Assembly (NCBI GenBank): GCA_913774355.1
Contig: CAJYGB010000016.1
Location: 124,001 to 188,000, forward strand
DNA length: 64,000 bases
Direction of reading: 5' to 3'
From: an uncultured Chryseobacterium sp.
Lineage (GTDB): Bacteria; Bacteroidota; Bacteroidia; Flavobacteriales; Weeksellaceae
Shown here: positions 1 to 9,731 of the stretch, piece after piece
How positions within the stretch are numbered: the stretch's first letter is position 1
Layout: each line of letters begins with the position of its first letter
Notes under the pieces: generated by a model
Told to the model about the DNA's origin: nothing
Database searches by the model: none
What the model saw: the letters and a program-made list of their open reading frames with translations, nothing else
Translations under genes and position numbers: made by a program

Positions 1-720
1 TTTATCGTACCATACTTTTCCCATTGCGTTCTCAATAGTAAGTGTATCCGGTCTTGTAATTTTCTGAAGATTAATGAAAGCAAAATCATTCATAGGTATA
101 ACCTTAGCTCTGGAATGAAGAGAAGCACTGTCAGTTGCCATATATCGGTCTTTATCCCAATACATATAAGGTTTATCTATAGCTGGAACACCCCAGAGTG
201 ATGAAATTCCGAATGCCGGTTCTTTTCCTTTTCCCTTAGAAAATACAACACCACCAGTTACAAGAAGTAATAAAAATGTCATTTCTAGAATACCTATTCC
301 ATTTCTCGTTATAAAATCTTTTACATCATTTACTTTTGACTCAATGACATTTGTTATACTAATAGTTACATTCGGTGAATTATGCGGAGAGGGAATTTCA
401 TTACCGTCAACATTTATTTTTACCTCAGTAAAGTTCGCATCCTCATTTTTTTTAACAATAGTATTGGAAAAATCTGCAAAATTTTTATAGCCAATATATT
501 GACTTAATTTATCAAGCTTGTAAGGCTCAATGCTTATTTCATCATTTCCTATAACGTAGGCATCATAATATCTAACAAGTGTTCTTTCATCAATGCTTAT
601 TTTAAGATTATCTTTTAAACATACGCTTAGAAAAAGAGCTATTCCATTTTTCTTGTTTTTACCAGATTCTTGTTCTCCTTTTTTAAATACCTCGTTGATT
701 AGTAGTTTAACTTTGGACAT
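1..720 (-). CDS. Hypothetical protein with one membrane segment (3' end outside window)
   Basis: An open frame runs from an ATG at 720 leftward to the window edge, giving 240 codons with no stop, so the protein is partial. I do not recognise the family. The N-terminal 100 residues are soluble, charged and contain a phrase LDKLSQYIGYKNFADF that looks like the small helical N-terminal modules of flavobacterial regulatory or signalling proteins. One hydrophobic segment (about residues 145-160, MTFLLLLVTGGVVF) follows. The downstream part (SLWGVPAIDKPYMYWDKDRY) would lie on the other side of the membrane. It is preceded by a copy of the local 16-bp palindrome at the same spacing from a TTTTG -7 box as in three other promoters here, so it is probably co-regulated with the response-regulator and ATPase operons. 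Confidence 0.75.
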   Translation of the reverse strand, partial: MSKVKLLINEVFKKGEQESGKNKKNGIALFLSVCLKDNLKISIDERTLVRYYDAYVIGNDEISIEPYKLDKLSQYIGYKNFADFSNTIVKKNEDANFTEVKINVDGNEIPSPHNSPNVTISITNVIESKVNDVKDFITRNGIGILEMTFLLLLVTGGVVFSKGKGKEPAFGISSLWGVPAIDKPYMYWDKDRYMATDSASLHSRAKVIPMNDFAFINLQKITRPDTLTIENAMGKVWYDK

Positions 721-1112
721 AATTAGTTTTTAAGGGTTAGTACAAAATAGATGATTTTCTCCCATTTTACAATACGGTTTTCCGTAATGAATTCCTGTCC
801 ATATTTTGTCCATTCATGTCAATACTTTGTCTGTCACACCTCCAATAATTACTAGAAATTTGTATCAGAAATCAGTGAGAAACAAACAATTAAAACAATA
901 GACAAAACCAAATTTACGAAACTGATTTCAAAAACTACCAGATAAAACGGAAGAAAATATCCGGGTTGGGAAGCAGATGTTTCTCTTCCGTTTTTGAAGG
1001 TTCACTTCCCAAAAAATTTAAGAAGCGCTTCGAAATTTTTCACGTGTAATCCGATCTGCGATCTGTTTCGCAGGGAAGAACACGAATGCTTTAACAATTA
1101 AATTTTTTGACA
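721..1112. other. Intergenic region with two hairpins
   Basis: No gene is seen here. Besides the leftward promoter, it holds a perfect 11-bp stem (AAAACGGAAGA at 944-954 with its complement at 984-994, then TTTTT). This could be a terminator or the core of a structured RNA. A smaller stem is at 1057-1074 (CTGCGA/TCGCAG). Together they may form the leader of the small gene that follows. Confidence 0.45.
743..787 (-). promoter_or_regulatory. Promoter with 16-bp palindromic operator, leftward copy
   Basis: The 16-mer at 772-787 reads ATACGGTTTTCCGTAA on the plus strand. On the minus strand it is followed, after 21 bases, by CTATTTTG (750-743), which aligns with the TACTTTTG -7 boxes of the three rightward copies. 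The start codon of the leftward gene is 22 bases further on. No TTG is present at the usual -33 place, which suggests dependence on an activator bound to the palindrome. Confidence 0.6.
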
Positions 1113-1325
1113 ATGATCGAATTCATTTTGATGCTATTAGGATTAGCATTCGGACATAATAATGCCAATACGCAAACATGCAACAACGATAATAATGGAA
1201 CGGTAACCGTTCAGACTACCAATCCGGGAACGGGCACTGACCCAGGAACAGGGACAGATCCGGGAACCGGAGGATCAGGTGGAGATACGGGTGGAGATAC
1301 AATACCATTTCCACCAAAAAAATAA
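1113..1325 (+). CDS. Small Gly/Thr/Pro-rich exported or membrane-anchored peptide
   Basis: This encodes 70 residues from the ATG at 1113; an in-frame TTG lies two codons upstream. The N-terminus (IEFILMLLGLAFG) is a short hydrophobic segment that could act as signal or anchor. It is followed by an Asn-rich stretch with one Cys (NTQTCNNDNNG) and then a PGTGTD repeat and a GGDTGGDT tail ending in PFPPKK. I do not recognise the family. Small proteins of this low-complexity style are common and poorly conserved in flavobacteria. A strong hairpin terminator follows directly, so the gene is probably a single transcription unit upstream of the kinase gene. Confidence 0.5.
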   Translation: MIEFILMLLGLAFGHNNANTQTCNNDNNGTVTVQTTNPGTGTDPGTGTDPGTGGSGGDTGGDTIPFPPKK

Positions 1326-1336
1326 AAATAATTATG

Positions 1337-1366
1337 GAAGGGAAAATTAATTTTCCCTTCTTTTAT
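1337..1366 (+). terminator. Rho-independent terminator
   Basis: A perfect palindrome (GAAGGGAAAATT and its complement, 1337-1360) is followed by a T-rich run. It separates the small Gly-rich gene from the histidine kinase gene. Confidence 0.75.
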
Positions 1367-1400
1367 TTTTTAGCTAAGTTTATAAAAATTTCTTTTATAA

Positions 1401-3065
<1,665 letters not shown>

Positions 3066-3075
3066 CCGTTTTGTT

Positions 3076-3738
3076 ATGTTTAAAAAAGTATTAATCGTTG
3101 AAGACCAGGAAGTCGCCAACCTGGGCATCACACAAACCCTGGAAGGACTATCCATTTCCCATTTTGAATTTGTAACGTATTGTGATGAAGCCTTAAAGAG
3201 ATTAAAAAAGGCAGTGGCAGAAAATGATCCGTACGACCTGCTGATTGCTGACCTCTCTTTTGAAAAAGACCATATCCGCCAGGAACTAAAGAATGGCCAG
3301 GAGCTGATCCGGGAAGCAAAAAGACTTCAGCCTGAGCTGAAAGTGGTGGTATTCTCCGTAGAAAAGCGGCCGAAGGTTATAGATGATCTTTACAAAATCT
3401 ATGGCATCAATGGATTTGTGAGTAAGGCCAGAAATGACGGGAAAGAACTCAGAAATGCGATTGAAAGAGTTTCCAAAGGAGAAACCATAATATCGCAGAA
3501 CATTTTAAATTCCATCAGAAATATTCCTTTCGCACTGGATGCATATGACCTGAAATTGCTGGAGCTGCTGGCCACAGGATCTAAACAGAACGAAATTCAG
3601 GCATACCTGAAAGACCATCAAATGCAGCCGCACAGCATCCGCTCCATCGAAAAGCGGTTGAATGAGCTCCGCGACAGCTTCGGCGCGAAAAACAATGTGG
3701 AGATGATTGTGATCTGTAAAGACATCGGCCTGATTTGA
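3076..3738 (+). CDS. LuxR/NarL-type response regulator 1
   Basis: 220 residues. The receiver domain (1-130) has the acidic pair ED at 9-10, phospho-acceptor Asp59 (LLIADL), Ser94 (VVFS) and Lys117 (FVSKAR). A C-terminal helix-turn-helix (about 150-215, with LKLLELLATGSKQNEIQAYL) is expected to bind DNA. It follows the kinase gene by 10 bp, so it is the probable cognate partner. It has a close paralogue immediately downstream. One or both are the obvious candidates for binding the 16-bp palindrome repeated in this locus, but this is inference from position. Confidence 0.88.
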   Translation: MFKKVLIVEDQEVANLGITQTLEGLSISHFEFVTYCDEALKRLKKAVAENDPYDLLIADLSFEKDHIRQELKNGQELIREAKRLQPELKVVVFSVEKRPKVIDDLYKIYGINGFVSKARNDGKELRNAIERVSKGETIISQNILNSIRNIPFALDAYDLKLLELLATGSKQNEIQAYLKDHQMQPHSIRSIEKRLNELRDSFGAKNNVEMIVICKDIGLI

Positions 3739-3774
3739 TGTAAAAAGACCGGAATTATCTATTTTTTTCATTAT

Positions 3775-3819
3775 TTACGAGAACCCGTAATGGCGGAATG
3801 ATAAATGCTTTTACTTTTG
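3775..3819 (+). promoter_or_regulatory. Promoter with 16-bp palindromic operator upstream of response regulator 2
   Basis: TTACGAGAACCCGTAA (3775-3790; one mismatch in the sixth position of the arm) is followed after exactly 21 bases by the -7 box TACTTTTG (3812-3819). The same arrangement occurs at 4586 and 9148. The -33 position has no TTG. The leader before the ATG at 3858 would be about 30 bases. Confidence 0.7.
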
Positions 3820-3857
3820 AGGTCTTAAACCTATATTTTTAATTAAACCGTATAACC

Positions 3858-4523
3858 ATGTTCAAAAAAATTTTAATTGCCGAAGATCACGAAAGCATCA
3901 ACATTTCCGTCCAGAAAACCCTTGAGGATCTGAATATTCCGAAGGTAGACTATGTGTACTACTGCGATGATGCAATCGGGAAAATCCGGAAAGCCCTTCG
4001 GGAAGAGCAGCCCTACGACCTGTTGATCACCGATCTTTATTATGAAGAAGACCACCATACCCAGGAGCTTAAAGACGGAAGAGAGCTTATTGAAAAAGCA
4101 AAAGAGCTGCAGCCCGGCCTGAAAGTGATCGTCTTCTCCGCCGAACGCAGGACAGGCGTCATCGAAAATCTTTTTTCCGATTATCACATCAACGGCTATG
4201 TGGGGAAAGCCCGAAACGATTCCAAAGACTTAAAAAAAGCCATCGCATCGGTTTATATCGGAGAGGAATACCTTTCCTTCGATCTGAAACAGGAAATGAA
4301 GAAATTCAACAATTACGAATTTTCCACCTATGATATTGTGATCGTCTCCCTGCTCTCCAAAGGCATCCTGCAAAAAAATATTCCGGCCCACCTTAAAGAA
4401 AAAAGCATCAGCCCTTCCAGCCTCAGCAGCGTAGAGAAAAGACTTAACAGCCTGAAAGAAGACCTCAGCGTCAACAGCAACGAGCAGCTGGTCGCCTTCT
4501 GCAAAGATCTCGGAATCATTTAA
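3858..4523 (+). CDS. LuxR/NarL-type response regulator 2, paralogue of regulator 1
   Basis: 221 residues, collinear with the preceding regulator: MFKKILIAEDHE start, acidic pocket at 9-10, Asp59 (LLITDL), and a C-terminal helix-turn-helix ending in VAFCKDLGII where regulator 1 has MIVICKDIGLI. The pair arose by tandem duplication. Unlike regulator 1, it has its own promoter carrying the palindrome, so it may be under positive feedback or control by regulator 1. A hairpin terminator follows. It may cooperate with or replace regulator 1 at the four operator copies. Confidence 0.88.
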   Translation: MFKKILIAEDHESINISVQKTLEDLNIPKVDYVYYCDDAIGKIRKALREEQPYDLLITDLYYEEDHHTQELKDGRELIEKAKELQPGLKVIVFSAERRTGVIENLFSDYHINGYVGKARNDSKDLKKAIASVYIGEEYLSFDLKQEMKKFNNYEFSTYDIVIVSLLSKGILQKNIPAHLKEKSISPSSLSSVEKRLNSLKEDLSVNSNEQLVAFCKDLGII

Positions 4524-4543
4524 CTTATTTATTTTGTTTATAG

Positions 4544-4578
4544 CCTTTCAAGTTTTTTGAAAGGTTTTTTTATTTTTT
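4544..4578 (+). terminator. Rho-independent terminator after response regulator 2
   Basis: The stem CCTTTCAA/TTGAAAGG (4544-4551 with 4557-4564) is followed by seven T residues. Confidence 0.75.
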
Positions 4579-4585
4579 GCTGGTT

Positions 4586-4630
4586 TTACGGTTTTCCGTA
4601 AGGTTATTTTTTGTGGTCCCTATACTTTTG
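4586..4630 (+). promoter_or_regulatory. Promoter with 16-bp palindromic operator upstream of the AAA+ operon
   Basis: A perfect TTACGGTTTTCCGTAA (4586-4601) lies 21 bases upstream of the -7 box TACTTTTG (4623-4630). The position of the -7 box shows that the first gene of the operon must start at the ATG at 4662, not at an upstream in-frame ATG at 4611. Confidence 0.72.
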
Positions 4631-4661
4631 CTGGTATAACAACCTGAAATACACTCAGATC

Positions 4662-5111
4662 ATGACCAGAATACTTTTTCAAAACCAATCTTTGAATTCT
4701 ACAGCAGAAAGCAAACAGACTTCCTCAAAAATTTTCAGTGACAGGGATATCCTCAAAAAGCGGTCACAGCAATATATGAACGTGATTAAAGGTATTGACA
4801 CCGAGCTTTTAACCGAAACACAGGGAAAAGAAGCATTGATGGAAAAAATTTACAAAGAATTCGGAACGGCCGAACTGGCTAATCTCCCTCTTGGAATTCT
4901 TGCAAAATGTTTTTTGGGACATCCTCATGAGGTACATACCTTAGATCTCAGTGCCCATCAGATTATTAAACACTACAAAATCGGAGAGTCTCTTCCGGGT
5001 CATTTTGAAAAAGCCAGAATGCTTGCCAAACACAATGCCTATGCTTTTGTAGAAGTATTCAAAGATAAACTTATCCTCATCCGGGAAGACGGAACAGCTG
5101 CTAAACTTTAA
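4662..5111 (+). CDS. Hypothetical protein, first gene of AAA+ operon
   Basis: 149 residues from the ATG at 4662, chosen because the -7 box lies at 4623-4630. No family is recognised. The protein is soluble, without signal peptide or membrane segment. The N-terminal 40 residues are polar and probably disordered. A compact C-terminal part (about 60-149) contains GHPHEVHTLDLSAHQIIKHY and ends in a predicted beta-hairpin (AYAFVEVFKDKLILIREDG). It is 18 bp upstream of the next gene and is clearly part of the operon that ends with the Ycf46-like ATPase. It could be a substrate adaptor or structural partner of that ATPase; no direct evidence. Confidence 0.72.
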   Translation: MTRILFQNQSLNSTAESKQTSSKIFSDRDILKKRSQQYMNVIKGIDTELLTETQGKEALMEKIYKEFGTAELANLPLGILAKCFLGHPHEVHTLDLSAHQIIKHYKIGESLPGHFEKARMLAKHNAYAFVEVFKDKLILIREDGTAAKL

Positions 5112-5129
5112 CGCGAAAACTTAAATACT

Positions 5130-6833
5130 ATGTCACAAAAAGTGATTTCATACGCCGATCTTTCGAGAATCAATTCTGCCCTAAGCTCGATCAGAGAAGA
5201 TATGCGGGGAGTCAATTTAGAATTGGGAAGCCTTAATATTAAACATGACCACATAAAAAGTGATCTGCTAAGTCTTGTGCATGCCTTCAACGACTTTGTT
5301 GAAACCGACAGCAAACATAAATCTCTTCAGCTTGCGGAAACCCGGCAGGGTAATCTAAAACAGGATCTCCAGATCCGATTCGGATACTATGCAGAAGTCC
5401 GGAGAATGGCTACGGGAATCCTGCAGGGAGTGGATACCGGAATTGTGGGAGAAGATACCCTACGGCACACCACCGAAGAAGTAATGATAAAAGCTCCAAA
5501 TTATTGGCTGGCTCCTGCATTAGTGGCACTTGCTTCATGGATCCGGAATGATCAAAATACTTCTGAAAAGGCTCTCGCTGAAAGCCTGAAAAGAGATGAT
5601 TATAAAACAACACTTTTCTTTATGCTGATTATGAGGCGGCTTGGAAGGAATGACGCCTGTCTGCAATGGATGACCAGGTATTTTCTACATCAGAATCCGC
5701 ATCATCTCGACAGGGAATTTATCGTGATCCTCGAAGCCATTACCACAGGTGTCTTTCAGCCGGCTTCGCATCAATTGATGATGAACAATGTTAAAAACTG
5801 GATCGATCAGCTAACACAAACCGATAATTATGTTGATAAACAGAAAACACAATGGATTGATTTCTTTAAAACCCAGGGTTCTCTTTCATCAAGTCCGTAT
5901 CCTTTACTGGAAGAATTTGCCACTAACTGGACAGATTTAGAAACATCTGTTATGCAGGCAAGATCCCATCAGGCACTTGATAGTCATTTTAAAAAGATCT
6001 TTGAAACCACTACCGATTATTCCAGAGTAACAAAAGTTCAGCTCGACGAAATTTTATCCTTGCTTGTAACCAACTTTGATGATGAAGAATTGCCGCTACA
6101 AAATGAGGTAAGACTCAACCAGCTGATTATTCAGACGGAAGGGGATAAAAAAGCTGCCCAGGCTTTAATAGATAAAGAGAAACATATTTTTGACGAAAAA
6201 GTGGATTTTCTCCAGATGCTTATAAATGCTGCATTTGATCCTGAATTATCAGGTGCTACCAAAGTGACACAGGCACTCGCCGTCTCAATTAGCCAGCCCT
6301 GGATAATAGAAGCCCATGACACCTTCACGGCAGACTACAGGAACAATATACAGGAAAAGGTGGAACTGACGATTGATGGTTTTAAAACTGCAACCCTTGA
6401 CGGATCAGATGAAACGGAACAATTAGAGAAACATGATCAATACTGGGCTGATTTTCTTGCCAAAGAACTGGATAAACTAACTTCTCCAACTGCTTTGATC
6501 ATTGTAGGAAGCATTATTTCTTTTTTTAGCCTGGCCGTTTTCAGATTTAGCGCTGTTGGGATTGTCGGAGCAGTAATCGGCTTAATAATTATCTGGAACG
6601 CAATAAGCAGCCATAAACAAGCCAAGAAAAAAACAATAGAGAATATCACCGAAAGGAAAACAAAATCCAAAGAAGTTTTACGCGGATGCATTGCCGAAAC
6701 AGTGGATTACAGAAACGAATTTGCCCTGGAGGACGCAAAAGCCGAAGCTCTTAGACAAAAATTGCTGTCGATTACGCCCCAAGATTTTTCCAGCACGTCC
6801 CGCGATACGAGAAATATTTTACAAACTTCCTAA
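5130..6833 (+). CDS. Large helical membrane-anchored protein of the AAA+ operon, unknown function
   Basis: 567 residues. The first ~440 residues are mostly helical and soluble, with an N-terminal coiled-coil-like stretch (LSRINSALSSIREDM) and HEAT/TPR-like helical content. Two membrane helices follow at about 453-470 (TALIIVGSIISFFSLAVF) and 474-492 (AVGIVGAVIGLIIIW), then a basic tail (SSHKQAKKK). There is no signal peptide, so both ends are probably cytoplasmic with a hairpin in the inner membrane. I do not recognise the family. Its place between the small first gene and the ATPase suggests it anchors the complex to the membrane. Confidence 0.75.
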   Translation: MSQKVISYADLSRINSALSSIREDMRGVNLELGSLNIKHDHIKSDLLSLVHAFNDFVETDSKHKSLQLAETRQGNLKQDLQIRFGYYAEVRRMATGILQGVDTGIVGEDTLRHTTEEVMIKAPNYWLAPALVALASWIRNDQNTSEKALAESLKRDDYKTTLFFMLIMRRLGRNDACLQWMTRYFLHQNPHHLDREFIVILEAITTGVFQPASHQLMMNNVKNWIDQLTQTDNYVDKQKTQWIDFFKTQGSLSSSPYPLLEEFATNWTDLETSVMQARSHQALDSHFKKIFETTTDYSRVTKVQLDEILSLLVTNFDDEELPLQNEVRLNQLIIQTEGDKKAAQALIDKEKHIFDEKVDFLQMLINAAFDPELSGATKVTQALAVSISQPWIIEAHDTFTADYRNNIQEKVELTIDGFKTATLDGSDETEQLEKHDQYWADFLAKELDKLTSPTALIIVGSIISFFSLAVFRFSAVGIVGAVIGLIIIWNAISSHKQAKKKTIENITERKTKSKEVLRGCIAETVDYRNEFALEDAKAEALRQKLLSITPQDFSSTSRDTRNILQTS

Positions 6834-6843
6834 ATTTAAAATA

Positions 6844-7017
6844 ATGAAAGACATTAAAAATAATTCTGAAGAAAATAAGAATCAAATGCATAGCCAGCCA
6901 GCGAGACCCAATCTTTTCCAAGGGCGTACGGAAGGCGAAAAAGAGAATGCCAAATTTCCCGAATGGAATATTGTTCCGCCCCATCAGATTATTAATCCCA
7001 GAATAAAAAGATCATGA
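6844..7017 (+). CDS. Small polar protein of the AAA+ operon
   Basis: 57 residues from the ATG at 6844; the open frame continues upstream but overlaps the previous gene, so the ATG 10 bp after its stop is preferred. It is polar and lacks predicted structure (HSQPARPNLFQGRTEGEKE, then FPEWNIVPPHQIINPRIKRS). There are no Cys residues and no signal. Its stop overlaps the next start (ATGA), showing translational coupling. Unrecognised; it could be an ATPase-handled peptide or an assembly factor. Confidence 0.6.
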   Translation: MKDIKNNSEENKNQMHSQPARPNLFQGRTEGEKENAKFPEWNIVPPHQIINPRIKRS

Positions 7018-7535
7018 AAAATCCGGTGACTTACGCGGATTGGATCATCCTTTTTGATCGTTTCGGAAATGGTGATGATACCGTTTTGCAAGAAATGAAT
7101 TCCGGAAGTTTTGACCTGGATGCAGGAACAGCACTTCGTTTCTATACCAAAGCAGAAGAAGCATATAAAACACGGAAAAAATTATGGCTGGAAAGATTTC
7201 AGCGGTCCTTTGAAACACTAAATATAAAATCGGCAGATGACTTTGGGGTGGTTCTTCTGACAGGAAAAAAAAATCTGTCTTCCCTTTCAGGATTTGCAAA
7301 GGCCAAAGGACTACCCGAAGATTTAAAAACAGCTTTACAAAAGGATCTTGAAGCATTTGTAGCTGAACTCAAAGAATCTTTAAAGAAAAATCTGCCCAAA
7401 GGCGGCATTGACAAAGAAAAAATGCTGCTCAGTATCAGCTCATTCAGGCTTCCGGAAAACATTGAGAAAAATTCTGGTAATCTAAACAACAGTCAGGAAA
7501 AAAATATAACAGCACACAGAAAAATAATCTTTTAA
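7014..7535 (+). CDS. Hypothetical helical protein of the AAA+ operon
   Basis: 173 residues, soluble, largely alpha-helical and charged. It starts MKNPVTYADWIILFDRFGNG and has several Lys-rich amphipathic helices (KALQ/ELKESLKKNLP region) plus a polar tail. There is no signal or membrane segment. It overlaps the preceding small gene by 4 bp and is followed 2 bp later by the ATPase gene, so all three are translated from one message. No family is recognised; an adaptor for the ATPase is the simplest guess. Confidence 0.72.
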   Translation: MKNPVTYADWIILFDRFGNGDDTVLQEMNSGSFDLDAGTALRFYTKAEEAYKTRKKLWLERFQRSFETLNIKSADDFGVVLLTGKKNLSSLSGFAKAKGLPEDLKTALQKDLEAFVAELKESLKKNLPKGGIDKEKMLLSISSFRLPENIEKNSGNLNNSQEKNITAHRKIIF

Positions 7536-7537
7536 AT

Positions 7538-9085
7538 ATGTCAAATAAAACTGAGTTCAAAAATTCGTTGTTGCGGATGTTCCGTGCAAGAATTCCTTTT
7601 ATTTCCATTAGAAGCATCGAAAGGGCAAGAGTGTTGGAAACCATCCAGGAATTGGCAGAAGAGATCAATATTCCGATGTATGTCCACAGTCTTTCTCACG
7701 GAATGACTGATATTAAAACAAAAAAAACCATCAATGACGACCGCTCTGTTGTTGGCGGAATCGATTTTGCCGTTCAAAACATTTCGCAAAGGCAGAATCT
7801 TACTTTTATTTTTACAGAAGTAAGTGATATTGAAGATGACAATATTGTTTCAAGACATATTTACGATTGTGTAGTCCAGGCTATTGAAAGAGGCGGAAGC
7901 ATCTGTATAATTTCCACTAAAAGTGTATGGTCTCAGCTTCAAAGATTAGGAATGACTTTGACGTTGGATCCGCCAAATGAAGATGAAATGCTTGAAATTG
8001 TAAAGAGCTGCGTCCTGCCTTACCAAAATTCCCTTCCGATCGAATGGGATGAAAAAGATTTTAAAATGGCTTCCACCATTCTTGCCAATATGACAAAAAT
8101 TGAAGCTGAAAATGTTCTCGCAACCCAAATGGCAAAAGGCTCTCTGATTAAAGACGATATCAAACTTCTTACCCAGGAGAAAGATAAACTGTTCAGCGAT
8201 ATTTCGGGGCTTGAAAAAGTAAAAATCGATAACAATATGCTTTCAGTAGGCGGCTTGACAGGCCTTCAGCAGTGGCTGGAAAATCAAAGACAACTTCTAA
8301 CTGCGGATTTAAAAGCAAGAAAGCTGCGTCCTCCAAGAGGTGTTCTGTTGGTCGGAGTTCCGGGATGTGGGAAATCCTTATCTGCAAAATTTATTGCAGC
8401 TACCTGGAATCTGCCTTTATACAGGCTAGACTTCGCCGCTATCCAGGGAATGTATGTAGGACAGTCTGAAAACAGATTAAAAGAAGCATTTGAATCGGCA
8501 GACAATGCATCACCTTGTATTTTATGGATTGATGAAATTGAAAAAGGCCTTGCTGCCAATGCGAATGATTCTTCCGGCGTTACCACAAGAATGATCGGGC
8601 AGTTTTTATTCTGGCTTCAGGAAAGCACCGAAAAAGTTTTTGTGGTAGCCACGGCTAATGACGTTACAAAACTCCCTCCGGAGCTCCTTCGTAAAGGAAG
8701 GTTCGACGAACTATTTTTTGTCGACTTACCGGAAGAGCAGGAAAGAGAAGATATTATTCATCTTTATATTAAAAAAGGACTTCTCCCTCCGCCTTCGGCA
8801 GAGACTTTTGAAAAACTGATCGCTTTATCATCCGGGTTTGCCGGTTCCGATCTTGAAGGAGCCATAAGGGATGTTGCAATTCAGGCAGTGATTAATGGCA
8901 ATGAATACATAACTGATGATTTATATGAAACCTGTTTCCGAAATATTGTCCCTCTAAGCAGAACCAGCCCCGAAAAAATTGAAGCGATCAGACATTGGGG
9001 AAGAGAAAGAGCACTTCCGGCTTCAGGATTGTCCTGGAAGACAAACAATGACACCATAGCTGCAAGACGTGCCATTATCATTTAA
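7538..9085 (+). CDS. Ycf46-like AAA+ ATPase
   Basis: 515 residues. The N-terminal 230 residues form a helical/Rossmann-like domain that may be a degenerate ATPase fold (LTFIFTEVSDIEDD). The AAA+ module has Walker A GVPGCGKS (273-280), pore-loop-like GMYVGQSENRLKEAF, Walker B CILWIDEIEK (Asp332-Glu333), sensor 1 ATAND, and the arginine-finger region LLRKGRFDELFF. This order and wording match the Ycf46 family known from cyanobacteria and plastids. Ycf46-like ATPases are reported to be involved in inorganic-carbon use in cyanobacteria; their role in Bacteroidota is unclear to me. Being the last gene of a five-gene operon, it probably powers remodelling of one of the co-encoded proteins. Confidence 0.9.
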   Translation: MSNKTEFKNSLLRMFRARIPFISIRSIERARVLETIQELAEEINIPMYVHSLSHGMTDIKTKKTINDDRSVVGGIDFAVQNISQRQNLTFIFTEVSDIEDDNIVSRHIYDCVVQAIERGGSICIISTKSVWSQLQRLGMTLTLDPPNEDEMLEIVKSCVLPYQNSLPIEWDEKDFKMASTILANMTKIEAENVLATQMAKGSLIKDDIKLLTQEKDKLFSDISGLEKVKIDNNMLSVGGLTGLQQWLENQRQLLTADLKARKLRPPRGVLLVGVPGCGKSLSAKFIAATWNLPLYRLDFAAIQGMYVGQSENRLKEAFESADNASPCILWIDEIEKGLAANANDSSGVTTRMIGQFLFWLQESTEKVFVVATANDVTKLPPELLRKGRFDELFFVDLPEEQEREDIIHLYIKKGLLPPPSAETFEKLIALSSGFAGSDLEGAIRDVAIQAVINGNEYITDDLYETCFRNIVPLSRTSPEKIEAIRHWGRERALPASGLSWKTNNDTIAARRAIII

Positions 9086-9147
9086 AATTTCAACCAATTT
9101 ATATCTTAACATTAAATTTTTTAAAATATTTACCCTTTTTACGGGAT

Positions 9148-9192
9148 TTACGGTTTCCCGTAATTATTATTCATTAAAGGGTGATACTTTTG
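9148..9192 (+). promoter_or_regulatory. Promoter with 16-bp palindromic operator upstream of the small-protein operon
   Basis: TTACGGTTTCCCGTAA (9148-9163) is followed by 21 bases and the -7 box TACTTTTG (9185-9192). The ATG of the 49-residue peptide is 25 bases after the box. Confidence 0.72.
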
Positions 9193-9217
9193 AATTAATA
9201 ATCAAACACTTTATACC

Positions 9218-9367
9218 ATGAGCGTAAAACACACCCCAACAGACATTGTTCATAAAGGACAAAAAGGAGGAAAAACAGGATGCGGAACGGATACAACTGA
9301 GCATCCAACCCATTGGACAAATACAAACGCATCCATTACCTGCGACAAAAACGGATGTAAAAATTAA
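9218..9367 (+). CDS. 49-residue Cys-containing peptide
   Basis: The reading frame starts at ATG 9218 and stops at 9367. The product begins MSVKHTPTDIVHKGQKGGK, then TGCGTDTTEHPTHWTN, and ends ITCDKNGCKN. It has three Cys (22, 42, 47), is basic, and has no signal peptide or membrane segment. It is the first gene after a strong operator/-7 pair, so it is expected to be well expressed when the system is on. The short Gly/Lys-rich N-terminus followed by a Cys-containing core is reminiscent of peptide precursors, but no modification enzyme is nearby and no family is recognised. It is 18 bp upstream of an exported Cys protein. Confidence 0.65.
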   Translation: MSVKHTPTDIVHKGQKGGKTGCGTDTTEHPTHWTNTNASITCDKNGCKN

Positions 9368-9385
9368 ATTTAAAATTAAATTACC

Positions 9386-9697
9386 ATGAAAAAATTACTA
9401 TTTACAAGCTTATTAGGCTTAGGATTATTACTGCCAACAACATTTTCTGCATCAGAAAATAGCATTAATGCCAAGGCTGGAACAGAATCTTTTGTTAAAA
9501 AAACAAAGCAGTCCAAATCACAAAAGAAGAGAAAAAGCAGAAAAAGTAAAGCCAGAAGTTCCAGATCGTATGCTCAGGATAAAGGCTGCACTTACAATGG
9601 GAACCAGCTTTTCGTAGGTCAGAGAGGCGGATGTTACTATTACTCTGGAAGCAGTAAAAAATATGTCGACCGTGCTTATTGTTCAGGATGTAACTAG
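9386..9697 (+). CDS. Exported small basic Cys protein
   Basis: 103 residues. The signal peptide (KKLLFTSLLGLGLLLPTTFSAS, cleaved near residue 21) is followed by a Lys/Ser-rich linker (KKTKQSKSQKKRKSRKSKA) and a C-terminal domain with four Cys: DKGCTYNG, QRGGCYYYSG, AYCSGCN. The GQRGG-YYYSGSSKKYV pattern resembles the small PBCV-specific basic adaptor type fold, which I offer tentatively. The AYCSGC motif recurs in the next gene as AYCSAC. It is probably periplasmic or secreted, cotranscribed with the peptide upstream and the lipoprotein 34 bp downstream. Confidence 0.75.
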   Translation: MKKLLFTSLLGLGLLLPTTFSASENSINAKAGTESFVKKTKQSKSQKKRKSRKSKARSSRSYAQDKGCTYNGNQLFVGQRGGCYYYSGSSKKYVDRAYCSGCN

Positions 9698-9731
9698 AAA
9701 GGTAAGTTCACATTAAAGAACAATAAACCCT

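Noticed and set aside
1057..1074. Riboswitch in front of the Gly-rich gene
   Set aside because: Only two simple stems are visible; no known riboswitch consensus was recognised.
4611..4661. Upstream start for the first gene of the AAA+ operon
   Set aside because: It would include the -7 box (4623-4630) in the coding region.
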